64,000 bases of DNA. Source: Cephalopachus bancanus (taxonomy: Eukaryota > Chordata > Mammalia > Primates > Tarsiidae). Numbering within the stretch: the stretch's first letter is position 1; each line of letters starts with the position of its first letter. Shown piece by piece: positions 49,036 to 58,849 of the stretch. Made by a program: the position numbers and the translations under genes. Location of the stretch: the NCBI GenBank assembly GCA_027257055.1, contig JAPVLO010000044.1:4278001-4342000 (forward strand), given 5' to 3'. The notes beneath the pieces were generated by a model. That model was not told the origin of the DNA. It ran no database searches and saw nothing but the letters and a program-made list of their open reading frames with translations.

Positions 49036-49426
49036 TTAGTGTACACCAATCCTATTGAGTCTGCTCAGCTCGGTGTTTGGTAAAGAAAAATAAAATTTCT
49101 GAACTAATAAAGTTTAGAACCAAACCTTGAAGCACAGTGATCAGTCTTGAGTGGCTAACTGGTCTTCTTCCTTCTCTTCAACTTGCAATCATTACCATTC
49201 AGGGTATTTCATTTAGCCTGATTTCAGCAGCTTACTGTGGGATCACCCCATACAGTCTGTATTACCCCATGCAAACCAGGTGTTTGTGGGCCATGTCCAC
49301 CAATGTGTTCATTTAGCAGTACTTAAAATTTTTAATTAGTTAAAATTGATTTTACATAAATATCTGAATTTCTGTTGCTCAGAAGAAATTACATTATCCA
49401 ATACCTTTGGTCCTGTATTTTCACAC
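49036..49426. other. Unassigned DNA
   Basis: No repeat, gene or RNA recognised. Confidence 0.4.
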
Positions 49427-49600
49427 AACTTGAAGAAAAATTAAAGCTACATCCTTCAGATGCAAGGAGAGTCCTCAGAAGAAAGCAACCCTGCTGACAC
49501 GTTGATATTGAACTTCCAGCCTCCAGAACTGTGAGAAAATACATTTCTGTTGTTTAAGTCACCCAGTCGGTAGGATGTAGCTTTAATTTTTCTTCAAGTT
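49427..49600. repeat. 29 bp perfect inverted repeat enclosing a copied MLT1 segment
   Basis: Arms at 49427-49455 and 49572-49600 are exact reverse complements (the outer end reads AACTTGAAGAAAAATTAAAG on the left). The loop, 49462-49568, is a 107 bp exact reverse complement of 47600-47706 in the MLT1-like LTR 1.75 kb upstream. Neighbouring bases, e.g. CTAC.GACTGGG, match with one difference at one edge. The exact identity in a family this old shows recent local copying. Confidence 0.93.
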
Positions 49601-49663
49601 TCCCTGCCTGAACTCTGAAAGCATCTGTGACCTCTATGTTTATTGCCATGTATTCACCCTTAT

Positions 49664-49665
<2 letters not shown>

Positions 49666-49695
<30 letters not shown>

Positions 49696-49720
49696 CACAC
49701 ACACAACACACACACACACC
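49666..49720. repeat. (AC)n microsatellite, interrupted
   Basis: ACACAC units with AACACAC interruptions. Confidence 0.95.
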
Positions 49721-49794
49721 CTTGCTGTCATGCCATCTTGCATATTCCAAGCATTCTTTTTCACTTCTTTTTGACTTTGCATTCTATTTCCTCT

Positions 49795-50395
49795 GTCCAG
49801 AATGCTTACCATCATTCCTACTGACTGAAATAAGCCTGTTCACTGTGAAGACACTGTTCACTTTCAAGACCCAGCTCAACTGTCATGTCTGCCCTGGCTT
49901 CCACCCTGCCTTTCTGCATGTCCCAACTCTTCCCTGGGGTCAGAGATGGTCATGTATTTCAGTCCTGGCAAATGAGGTAAAAGTGGAGTATGTGATGGAT
50001 TCCAGGAAGACTCCTGGGAGCTGCCTCCTCCCTCAGGCCAGCCTCTGAAGCTAGACACCTCCTGGTCATTGCTCCTTTCCTCCTACAAGTCTCTTCTCAA
50101 ACATCACCTCTCAGTGAGATTTTTTTCTAACTGCCTTATTTAACATACTGACCCTGCTCCCTCCCCAACCCTCCGATCATCCTTTCTCTGCCACATTCCC
50201 CTATAGTATCTTCTTTTTAATGTATTCTATAATGTACTTACTTATATTTATTATTTATTGCCTGCTCCCCCATTAGAATATAAACCTAACAAGGGCAGGG
50301 AATTGTCTGGTTCTGTCTTTTCTTATTACTTGTGTCTCCCAAGCACCCAGAATGGACCTATGATTGACATTAATAAATAGCTTGATGAACAAATA
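49795..50395 (+). mobile_element. L2 LINE 3' end
   Basis: CTCAACTGTCATGTCTGCCC, TCTTCTCAAACATCACCTCT, CATTAGAATATAAACCTAAC and AGCACCCAGAATGGACCTAT follow the conserved 3' end of ancient L2 (cattagactgtaagctccatgag...cccagtgcctag). Internally, about 49935-50040 departs from L2 and resembles the MLT-like LTR text. Confidence 0.75.
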
Positions 50396-50706
50396 AACCT
50401 CATCCATCCCATGACATTTTAAACTCCAACATTTTTAAAGGTTAGCATTACTCCCACTTTCCACAAAAACCAAGTCCTACACATCACCTCTCAGGTTGAT
50501 CCATCCTCTCTATCTGTCCATCCTCTCTCTATCTCGGATCGATCCAGCCTCTCTAGCTCCTGACACTACCTGAGTCTGAGGCTCCACATCTCCCTTGTTC
50601 ATGCAACAGCATCCTGTCTTCTAGCTCCAAATCCTTTCCCCTCCAACCCATCCTGCCGACAGAGGACCTCATTGTGTCACTGCCCTGCTTACAACCTTTC
50701 TATGAG

Positions 50707-50995
50707 GCCCAGCACAGTGGCTCAGGCCTGTCATCCCAGTAATTTGGGAGGCGGAGGCAAGAGGATTGCCTGAGCCCAAGGGTTCGAGACCAGCCTGGGC
50801 AACCTGGCGAGACCTCATCTCTACAATAAAATCAGAAAATTAACCAGGCGTAGCGGTGCATTCCTGTAGTTCCAGCTACTTGGAGGGCTGAGGTGGAAGG
50901 ATCACCTGAGCCCAGCAGGTTGAGGCTGCGGTGGCCATGAGCATGCTACTACACACTAGCCTGGGCAACCGAAACACCAACTCAAAAAAAAAAAA
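50707..50995 (+). mobile_element. Alu
   Basis: A dimer. The 16 bp TSD ACAACCTTTCTATGAG is exact at 50691-50706 and 50996-51011. Confidence 0.96.
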
Positions 50996-51011
50996 ACAAC
51001 CTTTCTATGAG

Positions 51012-51150
51012 CCAGTTGTGGTAATGCCCATCTGTAGTCCCAGATACTTGGGAGGCTGACACGGGAGAATCATTTGTGCCCAGGAGTTCGAGTATAGCCC
51101 TGGCAACATAGTGAGACCTGTCTCCAGAAAAAAACAAACAAAAAAACCCA
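51012..51150 (+). mobile_element. Alu monomer (fossil FLAM/FRAM-like)
   Basis: A single arm starting GCCAGTTGTGGTAATGCCC and ending CCTGTCTCC plus an A-rich tail. Flanks AACCTTTCTATGAG (about 50998-51011) and AACGCTTTCTATGG (about 51157-51170) look like an older TSD, into which the dimer at 50707 later inserted. Confidence 0.85.
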
Positions 51151-51656
51151 AATAGAACGCTTTCTATGGCCCCCACGGCCTATGAAATAAAATCTCGACT
51201 TGAGAAAGATTCATAAGACCTTGTGTGATCCAGCCCCAACTCCTTTTGTACCTCCTTGCCCTACCCAACATTCCTCAGACCTGCAGCACTTCCTATTGTG
51301 GGCCAAAGAGCTCTCCTGCAGACCTCTGTACCACCTGCTCTTTCTGATGGAAAACCAACCTCTAGGCCTTAAGTGTCTTCCCAGCGACTCCCAAGTAGCT
51401 GAGACTGCAGCTACCACCCACTGCGCCCAGCTTCCCCTGCCTCTCTCACCAACCTCATCCCTGCCTGTCCTTAAGGACTTAGGTATTATCTCCTCCAGGA
51501 AGCCTTTCCTAACCTCACCTCAGGTTGGGTGAGCTGCCTCATCTCTGTGTGCACATATCAGCCTGTGCTGATCTCTGTCAGTTTTTCTGTCTTTGCAGTA
51601 AGACCATGTGAGCCTTGAGGACCAGAGTTTTGTCTTATTTAATAAACCCAACGAGG

Positions 51657-51830
51657 CTGGGTGCAGTGGTGCATACTTGTAATTCCAGCTACCAGGGCAG
51701 TTGAGGCAGGAGGATTGCTTGAGTCCAGGAGTTCAAGGTTGCAATGCACTATGATAGTACCTGTGAATAGCCACTGCATGACAGCTTGGACAACATAGCA
51801 ATACTCCATCTCTAAAAAGAAAATTTATTT
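51657..51830 (+). mobile_element. Fossil right Alu monomer (FRAM-like)
   Basis: GGCTGGGTGCAGTGGTGC, then AAGGTTGCAATGCACTATGA and AGTACCTGTGAATAGCCACT, keep 7SL RNA text absent from dimeric Alu left arms. Ends in an A-rich tail. Confidence 0.85.
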
Positions 51831-52029
51831 TAAGATAAAAAAATAAGTTATAAGCCCAGTGAGGGTAATGCATCTACACAGAGCAGGTTCTTAGTAACCA
51901 AGAATGGAAGGAAGGCAGGACGAAGAGAAGGAAGACAACAGAAAGGAAGGGAGGGGAGGAGGAAAGGATTGGCCCCAGAGGCTCAGCTCTTCCTGGGCAT
52001 GCGGCGGGGCTGCACCTCCCCACCCACCT

Positions 52030-52190
52030 GAGCTCACACATGGCCACGTGACCTTCCATGGCCCATGAAGTAAGGGTGGAAATGACGTGGGTCACTTCCA
52101 GGCAGAAGCTGAAGGGCCAGCCTGTGGTGTCCATGCAGGACCTGCAGTGGACACAGCGCGAGTGAGGAAGGCACTCTGCTCTTCCAAACT
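52030..52190 (+). mobile_element. Possible MaLR/MLT-like LTR fragment
   Basis: GGCCACGTGACCTTCCATGG, AAATGACGTGGGTCACTTCC and AGCGCGAGTGAGGAAG resemble the same ancient repeat type as 48395-49035. Weak. Confidence 0.4.
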
Positions 52191-52399
52191 GCTGAGAGCT
52201 CAGGGCTCATGGTCAACCCTTTCTAATGGGCACAGCTGGTCTAAGATATCGGGGGAAATCACACTTCTCAGCCTTTTATTTCCAGAGAATACCAGATACC
52301 AACTTGCCTTTCCCACTGCCACACAATGTTAAATCCAGTTTTACGTTTTCCAACGGCTTCCGTGGGTCCTTGTGAAGACACTATAAGATAAATAGGTCA

Positions 52400-52679
52400 G
52401 CCGAGCTCAGTGGCTCAGTCTGTAATCCCAGCACTTTGGGAGGCCGAGGTGAGTGGATTGCCTAAGCCTGCGGGTTCAAGACCCACCCAGGCAATTTGGT
52501 GATACCTCATCTCTACAATAAAGTAAAAACTAACCGGGTGTGGTAGCCTGTAGTTCTGGCTACTTGGAAGGCTGAGGTGGAAGGATCGCCAGAGCCCAGC
52601 AGGTCGAGGCTGCGGGGTCTGGGAGCGTGCCACTGCACTCCAGTTTGGGTGACAGAGTGACACTCCAACTCAAAAAAAA
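52400..52679 (+). mobile_element. Alu
   Basis: A dimer. The 14 bp TSD AGATAAATAGGTCA is exact at 52386-52399 and 52680-52693. Confidence 0.96.
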
Positions 52680-52924
52680 AGATAAATAGGTCAAATATTG
52701 TCCCCTCCCCTGCAAACTCAGAAAGATGGCGTGCATGACTGCCTGAGATCCCTGGGCAGGAGAGGGGAGCTGACAGTAGAACCCCAGTCTCTGAGTCTGC
52801 CACCAGGGCTCATTTGCTTGACTCCAGGACATAAAACAGCACAGGTCTAAAAAGAGTCTAATAGTGGGGGCTCTGCAGCAGAAGGGGTCCTTCCCCTGTT
52901 GCAGAGGAAATATATGAAAGCAGT

Positions 52925-53165
52925 CACAATTGCAGACCTTGGAGCCAACCCACCCGTGTCCTGGCCCAGCTCCAGCCTTCCCTGCCAGTGACCAAGGAAC
53001 AAATTGCTCCCTCTCTCTCATTCTCTGTTCCCCCAGTCCTGTAAGACAGGTCAACAATACTACCTACTCCTTACTTTTGGTGTGAATTTTAAATAAGCTA
53101 ATTCTGTGGGGAAACTTCAGCATGGCATCTGGCATATAATAAAGACTCACTAAAATTTGATGGTT
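52925..53165 (+). repeat. MIR SINE, diverged
   Basis: GACCTTGGAGCCAACCCACC opens it and GCATGGCATCTGGCATATAA, TAAAGACTCACTAAAATTTG close it. Confidence 0.7.
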
Positions 53166-53493
53166 ACTGCCCTGTTGTGGCAGAGAATGTTAACGCCGTA
53201 ATCAGCCTCCTTCTTGGGCGGTAATGACAGACTCTGGCCACAGGGTGGCACTGCTGGCTCTGGCCACCCTTCCTGAGTCACTGAAGCTCCGTTTCCCAAA
53301 ATGCCAAGATGGGCAAGGATGCCAGGAGGATCCAGAAAAAGATGACAGAGACTGGACACGCCAGCCAAAAGGTGTCCTCCCTGTCACATCAAAGTCGCTG
53401 AAATCGCTTCATTCATTCCCCTCTGCTGCCTCTTCTAGCTGGGTCCCCAAGCCTCAGAAGAGGCAGAAGGAACTGGTGAAGTCGGGATGTCCC
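53166..53493. other. Unique-looking DNA with a CTCF-like site
   Basis: TGGCCACAGGGTGGCACTG (about 53236-53254) approximates the CTCF core with one base missing. A plus-strand frame of 91 codons (53224-53499) has no recognisable domain. Confidence 0.35.
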
Positions 53494-53697
53494 TGCTAAG
53501 CACCTTATCCAATTACTTGATACTCATAACAACCTCCTAAGTAGGTGCTATTATTAGTCACCATTTTGAGATGAAGAAAATGAGGCACAGAGAGGTTGAG
53601 CAACTTGTCAAAGTCACACAGCTCCTGAGTGTCCCATTGTGAATCCTGGAGGTTTGGCCCCGGAACCCACCCTCTTACCACTCCGCTGTGCTGCCTC
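53494..53697 (-). repeat. MIR SINE, arm A of an inverted duplication
   Basis: An antisense MIR (AATGAGGCACAGAGAGGTTG, GTCACACAGCTCCTGAGTG). It shares non-consensus bases with the inverted copy at 54658-54854, including TGCTAAGCACCTTAT, CCTAAGTAGGTGCTATTATTA (in part) and GAGCAACTTGTCAAAGTC. Confidence 0.88.
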
Positions 53698-53734
53698 AGG
53701 GTCTTTCTTTTTTGTCCTGACAAGTCAAGGGGAA

Positions 53735-53738
<4 letters not shown>

Positions 53739-53769
<31 letters not shown>
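53739..53769. repeat. (AC)n microsatellite
   Basis: About 15 AC units. Confidence 0.95.
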
Positions 53770-53770
<1 letters not shown>

Positions 53771-53836
53771 GTGCACACACCAAGACTGTTGTGCCTGGGG
53801 CTCTGGCAGAGAAGGGGATGGAATCCACTGCTGTGG

Positions 53837-53942
53837 TCCAGGGCTTCTCAGACCTCATCACTCGGGCGCAGCACTTGGGCACCTGTGAAAATGCAGATTC
53901 TGATAAAGCTGGTCTGGGGTGGGGCCTAGGATTCTTCCTTTC
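53837..53942 (+). mobile_element. MER20-like hAT-Charlie MITE, partial
   Basis: GGCTTCTCAGACCTCATCAC, GAAAATGCAGATTCTGATAA and GGTCTGGGGTGGGGCC follow the first half of a MER20-type MITE; the Alu at 53943 interrupts it and a few bases (CTGCGTTTCTT) may continue it at 54241. Confidence 0.55.
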
Positions 53943-54240
53943 TTTTTGTTTTTTTTTTTTAAGTCAGAGTCTCACTCTGTCACCAGGTTGGAGTGCAGTG
54001 GCACGCTCATGGCCACCGCAGCCACGGCCTGCTGGGTTCAGGCAATCCTTCCACCTTAGCCTTCCAAGTAGCCAGAACTACAGATGCACACCACCACAGC
54101 TGGCTTATTTTTTTATTTATTGTAGAGGCGAAGTCTCGCCATGTTGCCCACGCTGATCTCCAACCAGTGGGCTCAGACAATCCTTTCGCCTTGGCCCTCC
54201 AACATGCTGGGATTGCAGGCTTGAGCCACCGCCCCCAGTC
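53943..54240 (-). mobile_element. Alu
   Basis: An antisense dimer from a T-rich start to CGCCCCCAGT. The TSD is unclear (CCTTTCTTTTTG vs GCGTTTCTTTTA). Confidence 0.93.
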
Positions 54241-54404
54241 TCTGCGTTTCTTTTATTGATTTTTTTTCTTTGATAACTCTGGAACTAGGATTCTGCCTTC
54301 CTATAAGCCCTCGGGTCCACTCTGCTGGTCCGTACCCTTCCACACTGGTTCCTGCTTTGAGGACCTGGCCCATGCCTTGGCGAATAGACGCTGTGCATGC
54401 CTTC

Positions 54405-54580
54405 TGAGTGTTCAGCATGCGTGAGCTCCTCACGTGCCCAATTCATTTAGCCTCACAACAACCTGTGAAATCACTATTACTGTTCTCGTTTCATGGGTGA
54501 GAATAAAAAAATTAAGTAGCTGTCCCAAGGTCGTAAGCTAATTATTAGCAGCAAGCCTGAAATACAATACACTTCTGCTG
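54405..54580 (-). repeat. MIR SINE
   Basis: TTAGCCTCACAACAACCTGT, GTGAGAATAAAAAAATTAAG and CCCAAGGTCGTAAGCTAATT are antisense MIR text. Confidence 0.8.
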
Positions 54581-54657
54581 AATCAAATGTGATTGTTTTA
54601 GGTTGGATTAAAGTAAACATATCCAGCTTTTGTGCCCTGACTTTCCATGACTTCCCA

Positions 54658-54854
54658 GGCAGCACAGTGGTAAGAGGGCAGATTCCAGAGGCAAACCTCC
54701 AGATTCACAATCGGCTACTCAGGAGCTGTGCGACTTTGACAAGTTGCTCAACTTCTCTGTGCCTCGTTGTCTTCAGCTCAAATGAGAGTAATAATAGCAC
54801 CTACTTAGGGGTTGTTATGAGGGTCAAGTGAGTAACTGAATAAGGTGCTTAGCA
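54658..54854 (+). repeat. MIR SINE, arm B of an inverted duplication
   Basis: Sense MIR (GACAAGTTGCTCAACTTCTC, AGAGTAATAATAGCACCTAC). About 85-90% identical by eye to the complement of 53494-53697, far more than two independent MIR copies would be. MIR 3' text continues to about 54885 outside the duplicated part. Confidence 0.88.
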
Positions 54855-54885
54855 AAGTTCCTGGCACGTGGCAAGCACTCGGGCA

Positions 54886-55508
54886 CCAAGTGTACCAAGG
54901 GTGCACGTCCAAGGCTAAAGGTTATGAGAACTGCAGGGTAAATGATCTCCACTTTGGGCTTTAAGGAGCTCCCAGTCTCATGAGGAGGAGAGGGGGAGAG
55001 TGCTCCTGGAAGGACCAGACCACCCGTGGGGGAGAGCACCCCGCAATCCAACAGTAGGCAACACCCCGGCACCCCTGAATGCAGTGTACAAGGGTTCACC
55101 TGTACATGTCTGCTCTCCTCCTGAAAAACAAAAAAAGAGCAACCCTCCTCACCATCCATGCAGCAAGCCCAGAGAGGGCACAAGATGAGGATCATGACTC
55201 CACTGGGTCCTCTTTCAGAAGCCTCTCCTAGCAGGAGCTGACTACAACGTGGAGGCCCACCCTGTGTAGACCCTTGATTTGTACCACAGCCTCTAAATGC
55301 ACACCTGCTACTTCGCACGTCTCCTCAACCGGGATCCATCCCCATGCTGTAGGAAAAACAGCATTGCCCTTACTGAGAGGTGGCCAGTCTCCCATGTGAG
55401 ACCCGTTTTCAAAGGCGAGTCTATGACACTTTTTACTTTGCAGTTGCAGTTTAAGCCCTGGGGAGGCTGAGCCTTCTCCTCTAGGTCACAGTTAACCATG
55501 TGTCTTCA
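54886..55508. other. Unique-looking DNA
   Basis: No repeat family or coding domain recognised. A minus-strand frame of 164 codons (54824-55318) overlaps the MIR and has no known similarity. Confidence 0.4.
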
Positions 55509-55794
55509 GCCAGGTGCGGTGGCTCACACCTGTCATCCCAGCACTTTGGGAGGCGAGAAGGTTGCTTGAGTTCAGGGGTTCCAATCCAGCCTGGGCAACT
55601 TGGCAAGACCTCGTCTCTACAATAAATCAAAAAATTAGCCGGGCGTGGTGGCATGTGCCGGTAGTTCCGGCTACTTGGAAGTCTGAGGCGGAAGGATCGT
55701 CAGAGCCCAGCGGGTCGAGGCTGTGGTGGCCGGGAGCGTGCCACTACCCTCCAGCCTGGGTGACAGAGTGAAAATTCAATTCAAAAAAAAAAAA
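55509..55794 (+). mobile_element. Alu
   Basis: A dimer with a small deletion in the left arm (GGGAGGCGAGAAGG) and a 12-A tail. Confidence 0.94.
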
Positions 55795-55902
55795 TTATCT
55801 GGACTGTGTACTGTTTCACCTGGCTAAATCTCTCAGACCAAATTTATTTTAGATGCATGTGTCATGTTTATCACCTAACTTCTCTTAAAATGTGCTGTCT
55901 CA

Positions 55903-56192
55903 GGCCGGGAGCGATGGCTCAAGCCTATAATCCCAGCACTTTGGGAGGCCGAGGCAAGAGGATTGCCTAAGCTCAGGGGTTCAAGACCAGCCTGGGCATC
56001 TTGGCGAGACCTCCTCTCTACAATAAATCAAAAAACTAGCCGGGCGTGGTAGCGCGCGCCTGTGGTTCCAGCTACTTGGAAGGCTGAGGCGGAAGGGTCG
56101 TCGGAGCCCAGCGGGTCGAGGCTGCGGTGGCCGGGAGTGGCCACTGCACTCCAGTCTGGGCGACAGAGTGAGACTCCAACTCAAACAAAAAC
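55903..56192 (+). mobile_element. Alu next to the CpG island
   Basis: A dimer starting GGCCGGGAGCGATGGC and ending CAACTCAAACAAAAACAG. It retains many CpGs and the GTGGCCGGGAGTGGCCAC right-arm palindrome, suggesting a young or unmethylated copy. Confidence 0.95.
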
Positions 56193-56790
56193 AGAAGTAA
56201 ACCAGAAGCAAAGAGAACGCGCAGGGTCCCGGTCCAACCTGACGGGGCTTCCGACGCAGCCCCTGCCCGCTGCTCTCCCCCTCTTCGGGAAAGCCGCGGG
56301 GTTCGGAGCAGGCCCAGGCGCCCCGGTTGCCCGGAGGTGCCGGGAAAGCAGGGCTGGGGGTTGGGGCCCACCGACTCTCGGCCCCCCCGAAGTCCCTCCC
56401 GGCCGTGGGAGGCTTCCTCCGCCCAGCACACGCACGGGCATCTATCCCCTCTGCGTCCCGGTGGGGGCTTGCCGCCTGCTCGCGGAAGATCGGGGCGGGG
56501 AGAGGACCCCGCGTCCCGCTCACTCCGGGAGAGGCAGGCTGGGACCCCTCCGGCCCCGAGCGGTCGGAGGCTGCAGTGGCGCCGCGCGGGCAGCAGGTGG
56601 CGCCGAGACGGGGGGAGCCCGGAGACGTTCCGGGAGCCTGCAGCGTCGGTCGCCGAGGGGCGCCGTCCGCGTGAGACCTGAAATCGGCGCCCTTTGCACG
56701 CTGGGTCGAGGCACCAAAGAGACCCGAAACCGGCGCCCCCTCCTTTCGGGTCTAAGCACCGAAGCGGGCGCGGGTGTGAGAAAAAAATAA
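56193..56790. promoter_or_regulatory. CpG island, candidate promoter
   Basis: About 600 bp, very GC-rich and dense in CG dinucleotides, unlike anything else in the window apart from CpGs in young Alus. It contains GC-box-like GGGGCGGGG (about 56492), a CTCF-like site at 56590-56603, and a 46 bp imperfect tandem duplication (56673-56718, 56719-56765). Such islands usually mark transcription starts of housekeeping or developmental genes. No first-exon coding sequence can be identified; long frames through it are expected from base composition. Direction unknown. Confidence 0.75.
56590..56603 (+). promoter_or_regulatory. CTCF-like motif
   Basis: GCAGCAGGTGGCGC fits the core consensus CCASYAGRKGGCRS at 13 of 14 positions. 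It is inside the CpG island. Confidence 0.5.
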
Positions 56791-56799
56791 GAATGTCTC

Positions 56800-56955
56800 G
56801 GCTGGGCGGGGTAGCTCTGCCCTGTCATCCCAGCACTTTCGGAGGCCGAGGTGGGAGGATCCCTTGCAGCTAGGAGTTCGAGACCAGACTAAGCAACATA
56901 GTGAGACCCGCCTCTGTAAATTTTATTTTTAAACTTTTAAATGTAAAAAAAAAGG
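56800..56955 (+). mobile_element. Alu left monomer (FLAM-like)
   Basis: A single arm GGCTGGGCGGGGTAGCTC to CCGCCTCTGTAAA plus an A/T-rich tail. The TSD is AAAAATAAGAATGTCTC (56783-56799) / AAAAATAAGGGTGTTTC (56956-56972). Confidence 0.88.
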
Positions 56956-56972
56956 AAAAATAAGGGTGTTTC

Positions 56973-57372
56973 AGCTGGAAGGACTGGAACCTCTTCGTTG
57001 CAGAAATGGGGAACTGCGCGGAGAGGAGAGCGGGCTTCTGTGGTGTGGCTCTCGGGCCAGCCTGCAGCCGGCCCTGAGAAACACCTTTCTCGGAGGATTC
57101 CTGCTGTTAGCACATCCCGGCACGAGGGACGGGGCCTTGGTCCTGAAGCACCAACTGAGCTTTCCCCATCCTGAGTCCCTTGCGTCCTCCTTCATGGTTT
57201 CCGACATACCTACATGCCACCTGGATTATTATTCAGTTAATATTTTTTACTAAAAATTAACTCACTTTTAAAGTTAAATATAATTATAAAGGAAGCCTTT
57301 GATCACTCTAATAACTGAAAGCCCAGTATTTCTCACCAAAACAGAAGAGAACTGTCAAAATAATGCACAACA
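56973..57372. other. GC-rich shore of the CpG island, then unique DNA
   Basis: 56985-57180 is still moderately GC-rich and could hold an untranslated first exon or a start in the plus direction. After 57230 it is AT-rich and featureless. Confidence 0.35.
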
Positions 57373-57385
57373 ACTAACAATGTCT

Positions 57386-57645
57386 TTTTTTCTTTTTTGA
57401 ATCAGATTCTCTGTCGCTCAGGCTGGAGGACAGTGGCACACTCAAAGCCATTGCAGCCTCCACCTGCTGGGCTCAGGTGATCCTTCCACCTCAGCCTTTC
57501 AAACGCCCTGCTAATTGTTTTGATTTATTGTAGAGATGAGGTCTCACCAAGTTGCCCAGGCTGGTCTCGAACTCATGCGCTAAGGCAGTCTTCTTGCCTC
57601 TGCCTCCCAAAGTGCTGGGATTACAGACATGAGCCACCACACCTG
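57386..57645 (-). mobile_element. Alu, with internal deletion
   Basis: Antisense; about 30 bases around the linker are missing (TTTCAAACGCCCTGCTAATTG). The TSD is ACTAACAATGTCTT (57373-57386) / ACTAACGATTTCTT (57646-57659). Confidence 0.93.
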
Positions 57646-57659
57646 ACTAACGATTTCTT

Positions 57660-58640
57660 AAAAGTCTGGCAGTTTCCCACTGAAAGTCATCCCATATATT
57701 ATCAGTGGTGTGTTTTCCACACTTTAGGAAAAATGGGGATTCCAGTCTAAACTCGTCCAGGAATTCTGAATGAAATAAAGCAAAGGTGGTGAAGTGTGAT
57801 GGGGAAGGATGAGAGAAAGTGGCCACAGTCTCCAACTCCATGGCCATCTGCAGGATACACATACTCCGGAAGCTGTGAGTTATTTTTTACTGCCAGCTGG
57901 AAGGGAAGGGTGGAGACCCAGCTTCCTGTGAACCTGCCCCACCCCTGAGCTCTGATGTCCAGCATGATGGCAAGGGTAAGGAGGTCAGATAACCATTCCC
58001 CAGCCCCATCTGATGACTGATGCCCTCACCCACATCCTTGCTGAGAGACCTGGTCTCTGTGGAGGCAGCTCACTGCCTGCTGTGGAGACAACCCACAGAG
58101 GGGAATGGGCCAGGACAGCAGGCAGGACACGTGGGTCCTGGGGAGAAAGAAGAAGGAGGTGGGGCCCTTCCCTAGACACCACCACAGCCAGCCTGTTTTA
58201 CAGAGGTCTGTCCACTCTGGGCTGGGCTGTAGGGAAAGACACCCATGGAGCTGTGAGCAAAGCACTTCTGCTCTTAGTCTTGCTTCCTTGTCGATTAAAT
58301 AAAAAAGGTGGATCAGCAGGGCCTTGTAGTCACCGCCAGCCCCAAGCCCCACTCCAGGCTGCGACTCGGGGTTGTTAGAGCGGGAAGTCACCTCCCACCT
58401 TATCTACCAATGTACGCAGGAATTTATAGCAAGGTGTTGTTGCAGTCACACTGGCACTACACTGCCAGCCTGAGATCCATGTGGCATCCAAGGACACAAT
58501 GGTGCCTGGAGAGGAGAAGGCAGTGGTGCCCAAGAGCTCTGGGTCACAGTAGTTGCTAAGTCACAAGGAGTTCTACAGCTCTTTTCAACTCGGTGGGCCA
58601 AGTCATTCCCAAGGAGCTCTTTCTTGAAGAATCCAAGTTC
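57660..58640. other. Unique-looking DNA, no gene recognised
   Basis: GC-moderate, with frames up to 121 codons on both strands but no recognisable domain or repeat. Conserved exons would need alignment to another genome. Confidence 0.4.
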
Positions 58641-58849
58641 TTGTCTCACGACCAAGAATAAGGAGTGTGGACACCAGAGGATAAGAGAGATGAAGTTGAG
58701 TTTATTAGCCAACAGGAAAGCTCTCCACAGTGAGAGGAGGCTTGAAAAGGATTGCAGCAAGGCCGCTGCAGAAAGGGTTTTTTATGGGTTTCAAATGGGA
58801 AGGTTCGTGCTGATAGGTTGGCAGTAGGCACTGAAAACATACCAACCTG
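58641..58849. other. Possible LTR-like block, left part
   Basis: TTATTAGCCAACAGGAAAGC, CAGCAAGGCCGCTGCAGAAA and TTTCAAATGGGAAGGTTCG resemble antisense LTR text; a possible continuation follows at 59836-60000. The family is not assigned. The 3' part (58816 on) is the start of a tandem duplication. Confidence 0.3.

Larger units (their letters stand above)
50480..51900 (+). mobile_element. L2 LINE, split by three SINEs
   Basis: Upstream part 50620-50706 (CTCATTGTGTCACTGCCCTG). Then 51170-51650, with GACCTTGTGTGATCCAGCCC (element text), CTCCAGGAAGCCTTTCCTAA and CCTTGAGGACCAGAGTTTTG. The 3' end is 51845-51900. All are L2 in one orientation. An Alu (50707), an Alu monomer (51012) and a second monomer (51657) are inserted. 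Confidence 0.8.

Noticed and set aside
49427..49600. Interpretation as a small DNA transposon with 29 bp terminal inverted repeats
   Set aside because: No target duplication was seen outside the arms, and the loop is an exact copy of an LTR segment 1.75 kb away, which fits local template switching better.
53224..53499. A 91-codon frame in unique DNA beside a CTCF-like site
   Set aside because: No recognisable domain, it ends in the MIR duplication arm, and there is no splice or conservation evidence available here.
56062..56790. A 242-codon plus-strand frame through an Alu and the CpG island, with several overlapping frames on both strands
   Set aside because: The first third is Alu sequence and the rest is composition-driven openness in CpG-rich DNA; no domain is recognisable.
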